Shown here piece by piece: positions 8,710 to 16,443 of a DNA stretch of 41,132 bases. Where the stretch lies: assembly GCA_017464085.1 (NCBI GenBank), contig JAFUEE010000190.1, forward strand, positions 1-41,132, read 5' to 3'. Both the position numbers and the translations under genes were made by a program. The notes beneath the pieces are model-generated. The model worked only from the letters and a program-made list of their open reading frames with translations, had not been told where the DNA came from and did no database searches. The stretch comes from Pseudomonadota bacterium. Lineage in GTDB: Bacteria > Myxococcota_A > Bradymonadia > UBA4248. Each line of letters begins with the position of its first letter. Position 1 is the stretch's first letter.

Positions 8710-9621
8710 CTACAGCAACAGCGCGCGGATCGCATCCGCCAGAACTGGCGCGATGGAGAGCACCGTCAGCTTGTCCATGCGCTTTTCAGGCGGAAGCGGC
8801 AGGGAATCCGTGACAATCAGCCGCTCGATCGGGGCATTTTCAAGGCGCGATACCGCATTGCCCGAGAACACCGGGTGAGTGCAAAGCGCCCAGACGCGCC
8901 TGGCACCGCTTGCGATCAGATATTCGGCGGAGGAACAGATCGTGCCGCCAGACGCGATTTCGTCATCGATCAGAATCGCCGTTTTGTTGCGCACATCGCC
9001 GACAATATTGTGCATGTGCGGCGTTTCGGTATCGTCATAGCGTCGTTTGTCAATGATTGCCATTGGCAGTCTGAGCATGTCAGTATAAGGGGCGAGGTCT
9101 TTGACTTCGCCGGCATCGGGGCTGACCAAGACTGCATCGCTGAGATCGAGCGTCTTGAGGTAATCGACGAGAACATTCCGCGCCGTCAGAACATGCGCGG
9201 GAACGCGGAAAAAGCCCTGAGCCTGCGGCGAATGCAGATCCATGAGAAGCGCGGAAGTCGCGCCTGATGTCTCGACGAGGTTTGCGGCCAGCCGCGCAAT
9301 AATCGCCACGCCCTGCTTATCCTGCTTGTCCGAACGGATGTAGGGAAAATATGGCATGACCGCGCAAATCGAGCGCGCACCATAGGCGCGGAGCGTGTCG
9401 CAGAGGATGAACAGCTCCATCATGTTCGTATGGAGCGGCGTCGATGCCGTCTGGATGACGCATGTATCGCAGCCGCGCACATCCTCTTCGATGCGGACAA
9501 GGAGATTTTCATTCGAGAACATCTTGGAGGAGGAAACAGAAAGCGGCCGCCCGAGCGCATGACACACTGACTGAGCCAGCTCGGGATGCGAGCTCCCGGA
9601 AAAGATTTTTAACGGCCTCAT
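8710..9621 (-). CDS. prs: Ribose-phosphate pyrophosphokinase (PRPP synthetase)
   Basis: Makes PRPP from ribose 5-phosphate and ATP for nucleotide, His, Trp and NAD synthesis. 303 aa, close to family length. Visible motifs: the N-terminal FSGSSHPELAQSV with NENLLVRIEEDVRGCDTCVIQ, the ATP/flexible-loop region PYIRSDKQDKQGVAI, DLHSPQAQGFF (the conserved DLHxxQxQGFF element), and the PRPP loop ILIDDEIASGGT near residue 215 (usual form DDxxxTGGT, here with S for T). SPDAGEVK matches the conserved SPDxGG region. The small gene at 9644-9865 lies 22 bp upstream on the same strand, probably in the same transcript; tilS follows after the triple hairpin. Confidence 0.94.
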   Translation of the reverse strand: MRPLKIFSGSSHPELAQSVCHALGRPLSVSSSKMFSNENLLVRIEEDVRGCDTCVIQTASTPLHTNMMELFILCDTLRAYGARSICAVMPYFPYIRSDKQDKQGVAIIARLAANLVETSGATSALLMDLHSPQAQGFFRVPAHVLTARNVLVDYLKTLDLSDAVLVSPDAGEVKDLAPYTDMLRLPMAIIDKRRYDDTETPHMHNIVGDVRNKTAILIDDEIASGGTICSSAEYLIASGARRVWALCTHPVFSGNAVSRLENAPIERLIVTDSLPLPPEKRMDKLTVLSIAPVLADAIRALLL

Positions 9622-9643
9622 AACAAGTCACCTCTTGCAACGC

Positions 9644-9865
9644 TCAGATGATGCGCTTGTAATTGTTCATGTCGATGATGATGACGCCGTTATTCTTTGC
9701 AGGCGGCGTCCTGCGGTCACCTTTGTTCGGGGAGCGCTGCGGGTACTCCAGATCCTCCCCAGGCACATCATAGCGCGGAAGCGGAAGCTGAAGCGTCTCT
9801 GGCTGCCAGGAATTTTCTTCGCGCCTGCGGATTTCATCGATGATGAGATAGTCTGGTATGATCAT
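9644..9865 (-). CDS. Small protein of unknown function upstream of prs
   Basis: 73 aa from the ATG at 9865 (MIIPDYLIIDEIRRREE); an in-frame ATG at 9898 would add 11 residues and has AGG 5 nt upstream, so the start is uncertain. It is hydrophilic and Pro/Arg/Glu-rich in the middle, with a hydrophobic N-terminal motif and a short C-terminal VIIIDM segment. There is no signal peptide or membrane span. I do not know its function. That it is a real gene is supported by its position 22 bp before prs and by non-random composition. A regulatory or scaffold role beside PRPP synthetase would be speculation. Confidence 0.65.
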   Translation of the reverse strand: MIIPDYLIIDEIRRREENSWQPETLQLPLPRYDVPGEDLEYPQRSPNKGDRRTPPAKNNGVIIIDMNNYKRII

Positions 9866-9957
9866 GACACATGCCCCGAAAGGATGTGGCCAGAACATCT
9901 GGCCTGTTCGATGTCGTATTAGTTACCTGCGCATGCAACTTCAAGCATCATTTTTGA

Positions 9958-9978
9958 AATGCATAAAAAATTTGCATT
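9958..9978. promoter_or_regulatory. AT-rich inverted repeat in a divergent promoter region
   Basis: AATGCA (9958-9963) and TGCATT (9973-9978) form an inverted repeat with an AT-only spacer, between the small prs-linked gene (-) and the CorC-like gene (+). TTGAAA with a weak AT-rich -10-like stretch 17 bp later overlaps it. An operator or promoter is plausible from position only. Confidence 0.3.
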
Positions 9979-10054
9979 AAAGGGCATATCCCCTCTAAAA
10001 TGTGTGACTGTGTGCGCATGGTAAGCGCATGTGATTGTCAACGCCTGATTTGTA

Positions 10055-11380
10055 ATGATTCAACTTTTACTGTGTATTTTTCTTCTGCTGATGAACGGAT
10101 TTTTCGTGGCAGCAGAATTCGCCCTTGTGCGCGTCCGAGTCTCCCAGCTTGAAGTCCTGAAAGAACAGGGGAACAAGGCCGCAATTCGCGTCCTGAAGAT
10201 CGTCCACCAGATCGACTCATACCTATCCGCCGTGCAGCTCGGCGTGACGATTGCCAGTCTGGGCATCGGCGCGCTTGCGGAACCCGCCATCAACCGTTGG
10301 TTCATGGCATTGCTCGACTGGCTCAACCTCCCGATCGATCACGACGTCTCGCATACCATCAGCTATATCTTCGCATTTTCATTGGCCTCGTTCGCACATA
10401 TCGTCTGCGGAGAGCTTGCGCCCAAAAGCATCGCAATCGCCAAACCGCTCGAAGTCAGCATGTTCGTTTCCATGCCGATGCGGATATTCCACGCGGTCTT
10501 CAGCCCGGTGATGTACCTGCTCGTCGCGACGAGCAACCTATTGCTCAAGCTCGTCCACATCGAGCCTGTCCAGGGCGACCATTCCTCCGGCGTGTCTGCC
10601 GAAGAACTGCGCACCATCGCGCACCACTCGCAGGATGACGGCACCATCACGAAAGAACAGGGCTCGCTGATCGAGAACGTCTTTCAGTTCTCCTCGCTCA
10701 GCGCGCGAGAGATCATGATCCCACGCGGGAAAATCGATGCCATCGCCATCGATACGCCGATTGATGAATTCCTCAAGACCGCGCTTTCCCTCGGGCATTC
10801 GCGATACCCGCTCTATCGCGAGGACATCGACGATATCGCCGGCATCATACACATCAAGGATGTCTTTGCCGCAGCTCAGTCTCATTCAAAAGATACGCTC
10901 GAATCCCTGATGCGCGAGGTCGTCTATATCCCCGAAACGGCCACGATCGGACATGTGCTCGAAAAGCTCCAGCAAAAGCGCTCGCATCTCGCGGTCGTCG
11001 TCGACGAATATGGCGGAACCTCAGGCATACTGACGCTCGAAGACGCGCTCGAACGGCTCGTCGGCGATATCGAGGATGAATTCGACCCCGAACAGCAGAA
11101 CGATATCGAACCCCTGGACGGCGGATGGACCGTCCGCGGCGAAACCCTCCTCAGCGAACTCACAGAAACGCTCGACACCAAGGAGATTGACGCCGAAAGC
11201 GATACCGTCAGCGGGTTTATCATGGAACGCCTCGGCAGGGTTGCAAAGCCGCATGATACCGTCGAGTTCCAGGACCTCAAGTACGAGGTCACTTCCATGG
11301 AGCGCCTGCGCATATCACGCGTCTTCATCCAAAAAGTTGATACCGAAAACGCCTCAAACGGCCACACAGACAAAGAGTAA
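10055..11380 (+). CDS. CorC/HlyC (CNNM-type) membrane protein with CBS domains
   Basis: 441 aa. The N-terminal DUF21/CNNM transmembrane domain spans about residues 1-190 (MIQLLLCIFLLLMNGFFVAAEFAL start; QLGVTIASLGIGALAEP; VCGELAPKSIAI). A cytoplasmic CBS pair follows (about 205-335, with REIMIPRGKI and VVVDEYGGTSGILTLEDALE), then the small CorC_HlyC C-terminal domain (about 345-430, DTVSGFIMERLGRV). The family is linked to Mg2+/Co2+ export or Mg homeostasis; older annotations call it hemolysin. The VAAEFALV and GELAPKS signatures are intact. No SD is evident before the ATG. The RNase J gene starts 2 bp after the stop, so the two are very likely translationally coupled. Confidence 0.93.
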   Translation: MIQLLLCIFLLLMNGFFVAAEFALVRVRVSQLEVLKEQGNKAAIRVLKIVHQIDSYLSAVQLGVTIASLGIGALAEPAINRWFMALLDWLNLPIDHDVSHTISYIFAFSLASFAHIVCGELAPKSIAIAKPLEVSMFVSMPMRIFHAVFSPVMYLLVATSNLLLKLVHIEPVQGDHSSGVSAEELRTIAHHSQDDGTITKEQGSLIENVFQFSSLSAREIMIPRGKIDAIAIDTPIDEFLKTALSLGHSRYPLYREDIDDIAGIIHIKDVFAAAQSHSKDTLESLMREVVYIPETATIGHVLEKLQQKRSHLAVVVDEYGGTSGILTLEDALERLVGDIEDEFDPEQQNDIEPLDGGWTVRGETLLSELTETLDTKEIDAESDTVSGFIMERLGRVAKPHDTVEFQDLKYEVTSMERLRISRVFIQKVDTENASNGHTDKE

Positions 11381-11382
11381 GA

Positions 11383-13035
11383 ATGACGACAGAACCCTTT
11401 ATCCGGGTAATTTCTATCGGAGGCACGGGCATGTTCGGCATGAACTGCCTGCTCCTCGAAAGCCCCACAACACGCCTGCTCATCGACAGCGGCGTCATGT
11501 TTCCAGCAGATGACGACCTCGGCATAGACCTCATCACGCCAGACTTCACGATCGTCGAGAACGATCCGCCCACTGCCCTGCTCGTCACGCACGCACACGA
11601 AGACCACATCGGCGCTATCCCCTATCTCCTCTATGCCCTGATCAAGCACGGCTTCAAGGGCAAGCTGCCCATCTATGCGTCCGATTTCACTGTGGCCATG
11701 ATCAAGCGCCGCCTCGAAGAACACGACCTGACGAAACATGTCGAGTTCAATATCGCGCGTCCGCGCCAGACCCAGACTTTTGGCGATATCACCGTCGAGT
11801 TCATCGACGTGTGCCACTCGATCCCCGGCAGCCTCGCGTTTGCATTCGACACGCCTGTCGGCAAGATTGTCCACTCCGGCGACTGGCGCATCGACAACAC
11901 GCCGATGGCCGGCGCAAAGACGAACCTCGGGCGCTTTGAGGCCCTCGGCGATGCCGGCGTACGACTCTTCCTGAGCGATTCGACGAATGTCGAAGTCGAT
12001 AACCAGTCCATCACGAGCGAACTTGATGTCTATAACGACCTTCAGACCTGCATCAAGCAGGCAGACGGCCGCGTCTTCGTCACGCTCTTCGCATCGAACA
12101 TCGGACGCCTCCAGTCCGTCCTCTATGCGGCAGCAAATGCCGGACGCAAAATCGCCATCTGCGGGCGCTCCATGGTCTCGAACATGGCGCTCGCGCGCGA
12201 GCTCGGATACCTTAAAATCCCCTCTAACCTCGAAATCATCCCCGAAGAGGAAATCGCCGCGACAGACGACAACCTCGTCATCGTCGTCTCTGGCTCGCAG
12301 GGCGAAAAAACTGCGTCGCTCTTCAAAATCTCGCAAGGGGAACATCCCAAAATCAAACTTCGCCCGACAGACACGCTCATTTATTCCGCCCGACAGATTC
12401 CCGGCAACGAGCGCCGTGTCACCGCAATCATCAACGGCTTTTACCGCCAGGGCGCAAGCCTCGTCGACCGCCCAGAACTCACGTTCCACAGCTCCGGGCA
12501 TGGAAACCAGCGCGAACTCGAGCTGCTCATCGACCTCATCGCGCCGCAGATCTTCGTACCCATCCACGGCGACCACAGGCGGCTCGCGCTCCACGAGCAG
12601 CTCGCGAAGCGCGTCGGCAACCGCATGATCACCGAAATCGTCGACGAAGGCCAGTGCATCGTCCTCTATCCCGACCGACACGAACTACAAGACGGCTACA
12701 CAACCGCACGCAGATACGTTGTCGGCAAGTGCATCGACGGCATCTCCCCTGCCATCATGAAAGAAAAGAAAAATCTCGCGCATCAGGGGCTTCTGACCGT
12801 CTCCGGCGTGCTCAACGCGAATGACGACCTCATCGGAAACCTGCGCATACACGCGCTCGGCATCTGCATCAACGACGGCTGGCTGGACGAACTCGAACCC
12901 GAACTGCTACGCACACTCACCAGCTCCGCGCACCACGGCGATATGGAGGAAATCATCCGCCACAAGGCCGCCAAATATATCAAGCAGGCAATCGGCAAAA
13001 CCCCGACAGTCCTCGTCGATTTCCACAGAATCTGA
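11383..13035 (+). CDS. rnj: Ribonuclease J (metallo-beta-lactamase/beta-CASP RNase)
   Basis: 550 aa, the normal length for RNase J, which has 5'-3' exoribonuclease and endonuclease activity on mRNA and rRNA. Zinc ligands are visible: H70-x-H72-x-D74-H75 (THAHEDHIG), the VCHSIPGSLAF segment, the VHSGDWRID aspartate and the beta-CASP motifs SDSTNVE and SSGHGNQREL. IHGDHRRLALHEQLAK matches the conserved RNase J segment after the beta-CASP domain; a C-terminal domain completes the protein. It starts 2 bp after the CorC-like stop. Its 3' end is followed by a strong hairpin with a T-rich tail (13085-13131) and the convergent repeat region. Confidence 0.95.
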   Translation: MTTEPFIRVISIGGTGMFGMNCLLLESPTTRLLIDSGVMFPADDDLGIDLITPDFTIVENDPPTALLVTHAHEDHIGAIPYLLYALIKHGFKGKLPIYASDFTVAMIKRRLEEHDLTKHVEFNIARPRQTQTFGDITVEFIDVCHSIPGSLAFAFDTPVGKIVHSGDWRIDNTPMAGAKTNLGRFEALGDAGVRLFLSDSTNVEVDNQSITSELDVYNDLQTCIKQADGRVFVTLFASNIGRLQSVLYAAANAGRKIAICGRSMVSNMALARELGYLKIPSNLEIIPEEEIAATDDNLVIVVSGSQGEKTASLFKISQGEHPKIKLRPTDTLIYSARQIPGNERRVTAIINGFYRQGASLVDRPELTFHSSGHGNQRELELLIDLIAPQIFVPIHGDHRRLALHEQLAKRVGNRMITEIVDEGQCIVLYPDRHELQDGYTTARRYVVGKCIDGISPAIMKEKKNLAHQGLLTVSGVLNANDDLIGNLRIHALGICINDGWLDELEPELLRTLTSSAHHGDMEEIIRHKAAKYIKQAIGKTPTVLVDFHRI

Positions 13036-13084
13036 CGTTTTTTCGCAGCGGCGGCCTTCTCGCTGGCCGCTCGTACGTCCGCCC

Positions 13085-13131
13085 GGCGCGGCTATGCCAC
13101 TTGCGTGACATACGCCGCGCCTTCTTTTTCT
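13085..13131 (+). terminator. Likely rnj terminator: TAT/ATA hairpin with T-rich tail
   Basis: Arms GGCGCGGC (13085-13092) and GCCGCGCC (13114-13121) enclose TATG...CATA followed by one unpaired C. A T-rich run (TTCTTTTTCTG) comes next. It sits 50 bp after the rnj stop in forward orientation. Confidence 0.6.
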
Positions 13132-13160
13132 GCGCCCCAGAGGATGAACATACGACTCAA

Positions 13161-13418
13161 AGTCACCTTATTTCAGTGCTGGAATCGACCATCTGCGACC
13201 TGCAGTCACCTTATTTCAGTGCTGGAATCGACCATCCACGACCCGCAGTCACCTTATTTCAGGGCTGGAATCGACCATCCACGACCTGCAGTCGCCTTAT
13301 TTCAGGGCTGGAATCGACCATCCACGACCTGCAGTCACCTTATTTCAGGGCTGGAATCGACCATCCACGACCTGCAGTCACCTTATTTCAGGGCTGGAAT
13401 CGACCATCCACGACCTGA
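13161..13418. repeat. 43-bp tandem repeat, six full copies
   Basis: Units start at 13161, 13204, 13247, 13290, 13333 and 13376, exactly 43 bp apart. They are near identical over their whole length: the first two have CAGTGCTGG where the rest have CAGGGCTGG, unit 4 has one A/G change, and unit 1 has TG for CA near its end. Each contains a weak internal inverted repeat TGGA...TCCA. There are no unique spacers, so it is a minisatellite rather than CRISPR. Confidence 0.95.
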
Positions 13419-13460
13419 AGTTGCATGCCTACAGCAGCGCACAGCCGGCACTGAGATGCG

Positions 13461-13561
13461 GCGCCCGGCGTATGCGCGCCATGCGCGGATAGACGGGCGC
13501 AAAGAGGCGTATCGCCGCAGGCGATAGCCGTCCCTGCCGGGCGTATCGCAGATAGCCCGGC
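13461..13561. repeat. Three tandem TAT/ATA hairpins at the M74 peptidase gene 3' end
   Basis: 13461-13500: arms GCGCCCG/CGGGCGC, a long inner stem around GCGC-cat-GCGC. 13506-13529: arms GGC/GCC, inner TATCGCC/GGCGATA, loop gca. 13536-13561: arms GCCGGGC/GCCCGGC, inner TATC/GATA, loop gca. All are in reverse orientation on +, that is ATA-C when read in the mRNA of the minus-strand gene ending at 13588. Confidence 0.8.
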
Positions 13562-13587
13562 CCAGACGCAGGCGCAGGCAGACCGAA

Positions 13588-15426
13588 CTATTTCCTGGAC
13601 TTCTTGCTCTTTTTCTTGACCGGCTTCTCGATGTGGTTGCCCTTTTCGTCGCGATCGCTCAGGTCGATCTTGAATTTTTTGGCGTTCCGCTTGAAATACC
13701 GCGTGTAGTACCAGATCGCGTCCTGAACAGCCCAGTCCAGCGAATTCTGTTCGAGCTTGCCTTTCGAAAGTTTTTTGAGCGCGAGCTGCGCATTGACGCT
13801 GACAGGACGTGGCCCGCTGACAGCATCGAGAAGCGCCGGTATGTCGGCATTGTCTATATTTTTCACGTCAAAACCGGCATTTTTGAACCCCGCGAGCAAC
13901 CAGGCCTGACGCGTCTGCGCCTTGTGGCTCTCGTGCCAGAGATATATTTTTTCGGCACATGCGCCGCGTTCAAGCTCGCGACAGATATGGCGGTTATAGA
14001 TGACCTCGAGCGCCGCGACCATCTGTGCAAAGAGTTCGTCACGCCCGTTCTGAGGCAAACGGGAAACAAGCGTCTGAGCGTGATCTGCATGGGGATGCTG
14101 CGAGATATACTTCAAAATCATGGGGAGTTCGGCAGTCTGAGCCTCTGAAAGGATGGAATCCTCTGAAATTTTTTCGAGTTCGGCATTGAACGCCTGGCGC
14201 ACAAATGCATCTTCATAGTGCGTCAATGCGGCGATCAGCGCGGCTCGAACGTCGGCCTCGGCTTCCAGCGCAAGGCGCTGCGCCAATATTTCAGAGACGT
14301 TTCCGTCAAGCGCTTCAGATGCCATGGCAGCCGCGAGACGCACCCGCGCATCGTCATCGCCGAGCATCGCAAGCACTTTCTTTTCGTGCCCGCGCGCCGC
14401 ATCCATCAAGGCCAACCGTTGCAGAGCAGCCGCCTTGTGTATGCCATCCGCCTTTGAAGACGAGAGCGTCGAAAGGTGGCGCTCCACGCACTTGTCGCGT
14501 TTCGGCAGCGGATCCTCGTGCCATTCATGTATCAGCGACTTGTCCACGCAACCGGCGCAGATATCGGCATCCGAGCAATAGATGCGGATGTGAAAGTGGT
14601 CATTGTGCGCGGCCTGGATCTGCACGACCGCATCAAACCGCGCCAGAAGCTCCTCGCTCGCGCCGCGAGTGACAAACTCCTTTCGAATCGCCGAACGCAG
14701 ATGCTTCGCGAGAAAAATGAACTGGATGTCGATTTTGGGATGTGTCAGGAGCAGCTCGACGAGCGTCGTGTTTTTTTCGATGTCGAACGTATAGACAGCC
14801 CCGGCCTCGCGCGAGCGCATCATGCGGTTGATCTTGTGCAGATGCTGAGGGTGCGCGAATTTCCCCCGGTCATCCAGAAGATAATAGGCGATGTCGGCAT
14901 CGCGTCCTGAATTGTGACTCACCGAATAGGAGATATCGCCGCCCTCTCGCGCGCCCATGTTGCCCATATACATGATCGTGCCGGGGTATTTTTTCTCCAT
15001 GGCCCTCCCCGTATCGACGAGGAAGCGGATCAGATCCTGCGTGCCATAGGTGAGTCCGCGCTCGTAGGGCACGGGCAGCTGGCGGATCAGCAGGCTCGGC
15101 TGTGGCAGGCTCCTTCCGTTCACCATATACCCGTCGCGCGTCGTCCCGATCGAGAACGCCATATTTTCCTCCCCTGGAAGCGTGAAAAACGCGCGCGTAT
15201 TCCTTGGCGCCGGCTGACGCACATGTTTAAAGGCGGCTGCACGCATCTGGAGAGCGAGCAAGTCCGGAGAAATGTAACTCGGTCGCCGCTTTAATTGAAA
15301 AGTTTCATCCGTAGTGCTAGAAATATGATTTTCAGTTACGGGCGTATTGCCTGGCTGTGCGGAAGAGCATGCGGGAAACAAGCTCATCACAATGCCCAAA
15401 ACAGCGGCTATGAAAGAATTTCGCAT
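13588..15426 (-). CDS. Lipoprotein: M74 murein endopeptidase (MepA-like) fused to HEAT repeats
   Basis: The ATG at 15426 gives a lipoprotein signal peptide ending LFPAC (lipid-modified Cys at residue 20); a GTG at 15468 would add 14 residues before it and is less likely. 612 aa. Residues about 85-295 match the M74 penicillin-insensitive murein endopeptidase family, which cleaves D-Ala-mDAP cross-links: HxxGxxxD (H171-N-S-G-R-D-A-D178) and the second zinc/active-site block HNDHFHIR (H274, H277, H279). From about residue 340 the protein is helical with HEAT-like repeats (ARVRLAAAMASEAL, ADVRAALIAALTHYED), ending in a lysine-rich tail. The HEAT part is not in classical MepA and suggests a protein-binding partner module. 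It is divergent from the outer membrane protein gene at 15565. Confidence 0.88.
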   Translation of the reverse strand: MRNSFIAAVLGIVMSLFPACSSAQPGNTPVTENHISSTTDETFQLKRRPSYISPDLLALQMRAAAFKHVRQPAPRNTRAFFTLPGEENMAFSIGTTRDGYMVNGRSLPQPSLLIRQLPVPYERGLTYGTQDLIRFLVDTGRAMEKKYPGTIMYMGNMGAREGGDISYSVSHNSGRDADIAYYLLDDRGKFAHPQHLHKINRMMRSREAGAVYTFDIEKNTTLVELLLTHPKIDIQFIFLAKHLRSAIRKEFVTRGASEELLARFDAVVQIQAAHNDHFHIRIYCSDADICAGCVDKSLIHEWHEDPLPKRDKCVERHLSTLSSSKADGIHKAAALQRLALMDAARGHEKKVLAMLGDDDARVRLAAAMASEALDGNVSEILAQRLALEAEADVRAALIAALTHYEDAFVRQAFNAELEKISEDSILSEAQTAELPMILKYISQHPHADHAQTLVSRLPQNGRDELFAQMVAALEVIYNRHICRELERGACAEKIYLWHESHKAQTRQAWLLAGFKNAGFDVKNIDNADIPALLDAVSGPRPVSVNAQLALKKLSKGKLEQNSLDWAVQDAIWYYTRYFKRNAKKFKIDLSDRDEKGNHIEKPVKKKSKKSRK

Positions 15427-15551
15427 CAGAAATATGCCTGTGATAGTGACCCTGAGATACAGTTGCACGCACGTGCAGCCACAAAATACGCGCCCCGATG
15501 CTTTTCGGGCAAATTTTCAATTTATCAAGACGCATGATCCTGCATGCCCCA

Positions 15552-15567
15552 GAGGAGATTTAACGTG
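15552..15567 (+). promoter_or_regulatory. Strong SD that fixes a GTG start
   Basis: GAGGAG (15552-15557) lies 7 nt before the GTG at 15565. The longer frame beginning at 15544 would place this SD inside the coding sequence. Confidence 0.85.
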
Positions 15568-16326
15568 AAAAAGACGATATGGATGCTGTTGGCTTTTGTG
15601 ATGACCCTGTCCGGCGCGGCCTTTCTTGCCCCCCAGGCAGCTCAGGCCGAAGAGGTGCAGTTCGAACTTCTCGGCAAGCTCGGCGGCACCGGCGATATCC
15701 TGAGCAATGACTCACTCGGCAAACCGATTTTCAATGTGTCCGGCGGCCTCCAGTTCACCGCGCTCTTCCGATTTGACATGGGTGTCGGTATCGGCCTCGA
15801 CTTCAACTGGACGATGATCCAGCACAGGCTCGGCCAGACCCAAATGACCACGCCGCTCGAAGCGCGCGAACGTGAAATGGTCGTCCAGCACCCGTCCATC
15901 GGTCTCGCGCTCCGCTACGAATACAACAACCTCCTCGATCTCGGCCTCTGGATGAACTATGGCTTCGGAAGCGTCACGAATACATATAACAAAGGCTTCA
16001 ACACCACCGCCGCAGAGGCGTTCGGCATCTCGGACAACGAGCTCAATTGGGATATGCAGACCTTCGAGCTCGGCATCCAGGCCGCTTTCATGTACAAAAT
16101 CACAAAAATCAACCTCGATGTCATCATCGGCCTCCAGGGCTTCGTCGATTTCAGCCGCATGCTCTCTGAAGACGAAGAAATGACGACAATCCGCGACATG
16201 GACAACGAACACCTCGACGAAAACGCGCTCTATTCGCTCGGCTTCCACATCGTCTTCGGCGCCCGTTATGACCTGATCTTTGGCGATAAGAAGAAAAAAG
16301 CCGCCACCACCGCCTTTGCCGAATAA
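15565..16326 (+). CDS. Outer membrane beta-barrel-like protein
   Basis: 253 aa from the GTG at 15565. The Sec signal peptide (KKTIWMLLAFVMTLSG, ending AQA before EE) is cleaved around residue 30. The mature part alternates short amphipathic stretches with turns, for example GLQFTALFRFDMGVGIGLDF, LALRYEYNNLLDLGLWMNYG, LGIQAAFMYKITKINLDVIIG and LGFHIVFGARYDLIFG, as expected for an 8-10-strand barrel. It ends with a short Lys/Ala-rich tail instead of a terminal aromatic residue. I cannot name a specific family or ligand. It has its own promoter region, divergent from the M74 peptidase gene, and is followed by two hairpins that could terminate it. Confidence 0.8.
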   Translation: MKKTIWMLLAFVMTLSGAAFLAPQAAQAEEVQFELLGKLGGTGDILSNDSLGKPIFNVSGGLQFTALFRFDMGVGIGLDFNWTMIQHRLGQTQMTTPLEAREREMVVQHPSIGLALRYEYNNLLDLGLWMNYGFGSVTNTYNKGFNTTAAEAFGISDNELNWDMQTFELGIQAAFMYKITKINLDVIIGLQGFVDFSRMLSEDEEMTTIRDMDNEHLDENALYSLGFHIVFGARYDLIFGDKKKKAATTAFAE

Positions 16327-16333
16327 TTTTTTT

Positions 16334-16404
16334 GCGGCTATCGCTTTCGGCGATACGCCGCATTTGTATTGGGCGCGCCTATGCCTGACGGCATACGGCG
16401 CGCC
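16334..16404. repeat. Two TAT/ATA hairpins after the barrel-protein gene
   Basis: 16334-16361: arms GCGGC/GCCGC, inner TATCGC/GCGATA, loop tttcg. 16372-16404: self-complementary arms GGCGCGCC on both sides, inner TATGCC/GGCATA, loop tgac. In both, a single C separates ATA from the right arm (forward orientation). The first begins 8 bp after the stop codon. Confidence 0.85.
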
Positions 16405-16443
16405 ACGTTCTCACGAACGTCACCCTTGATCACCCCGGGCGCG

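Larger units (their letters stand above)
13036..13587. other. Convergent repeat-filled region between rnj and the M74 peptidase gene
   Basis: 552 bp without a credible gene. In order it holds a GC hairpin (GCGGCC/GGCCGC, 13051-13070), a TAT/ATA hairpin with a T-rich tail, six copies of a 43-bp unit, and three more TAT/ATA hairpins. Several frames stay open through the 43-bp array only because the unit has no stop codons in those frames. Confidence 0.8.

Noticed and set aside
8559..8735. Longer TilS N-terminus
   Set aside because: It would translate three hairpins, add a Cys/Arg-rich stretch foreign to TilS and overlap prs.
8710..9621. Degenerate PRPP synthetase
   Set aside because: The RSDKQDKQ loop and SGGT variant are within the range of the family; no key residue is missing.
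10924..12681. 585-codon minus-strand ORF
   Set aside because: Antisense shadow of the CorC-like gene and rnj; highly biased Asp/Glu/Val composition, no motif.
13161..13418. CRISPR array
   Set aside because: The whole 43-bp unit is repeated; there are no unique spacers, no leader and no cas genes in the window.
13105..13527. 140-codon protein over the 43-bp array
   Set aside because: Open only because the repeat lacks stops in this frame; no SD, no domain, and a 43-bp unit rotates the frame.
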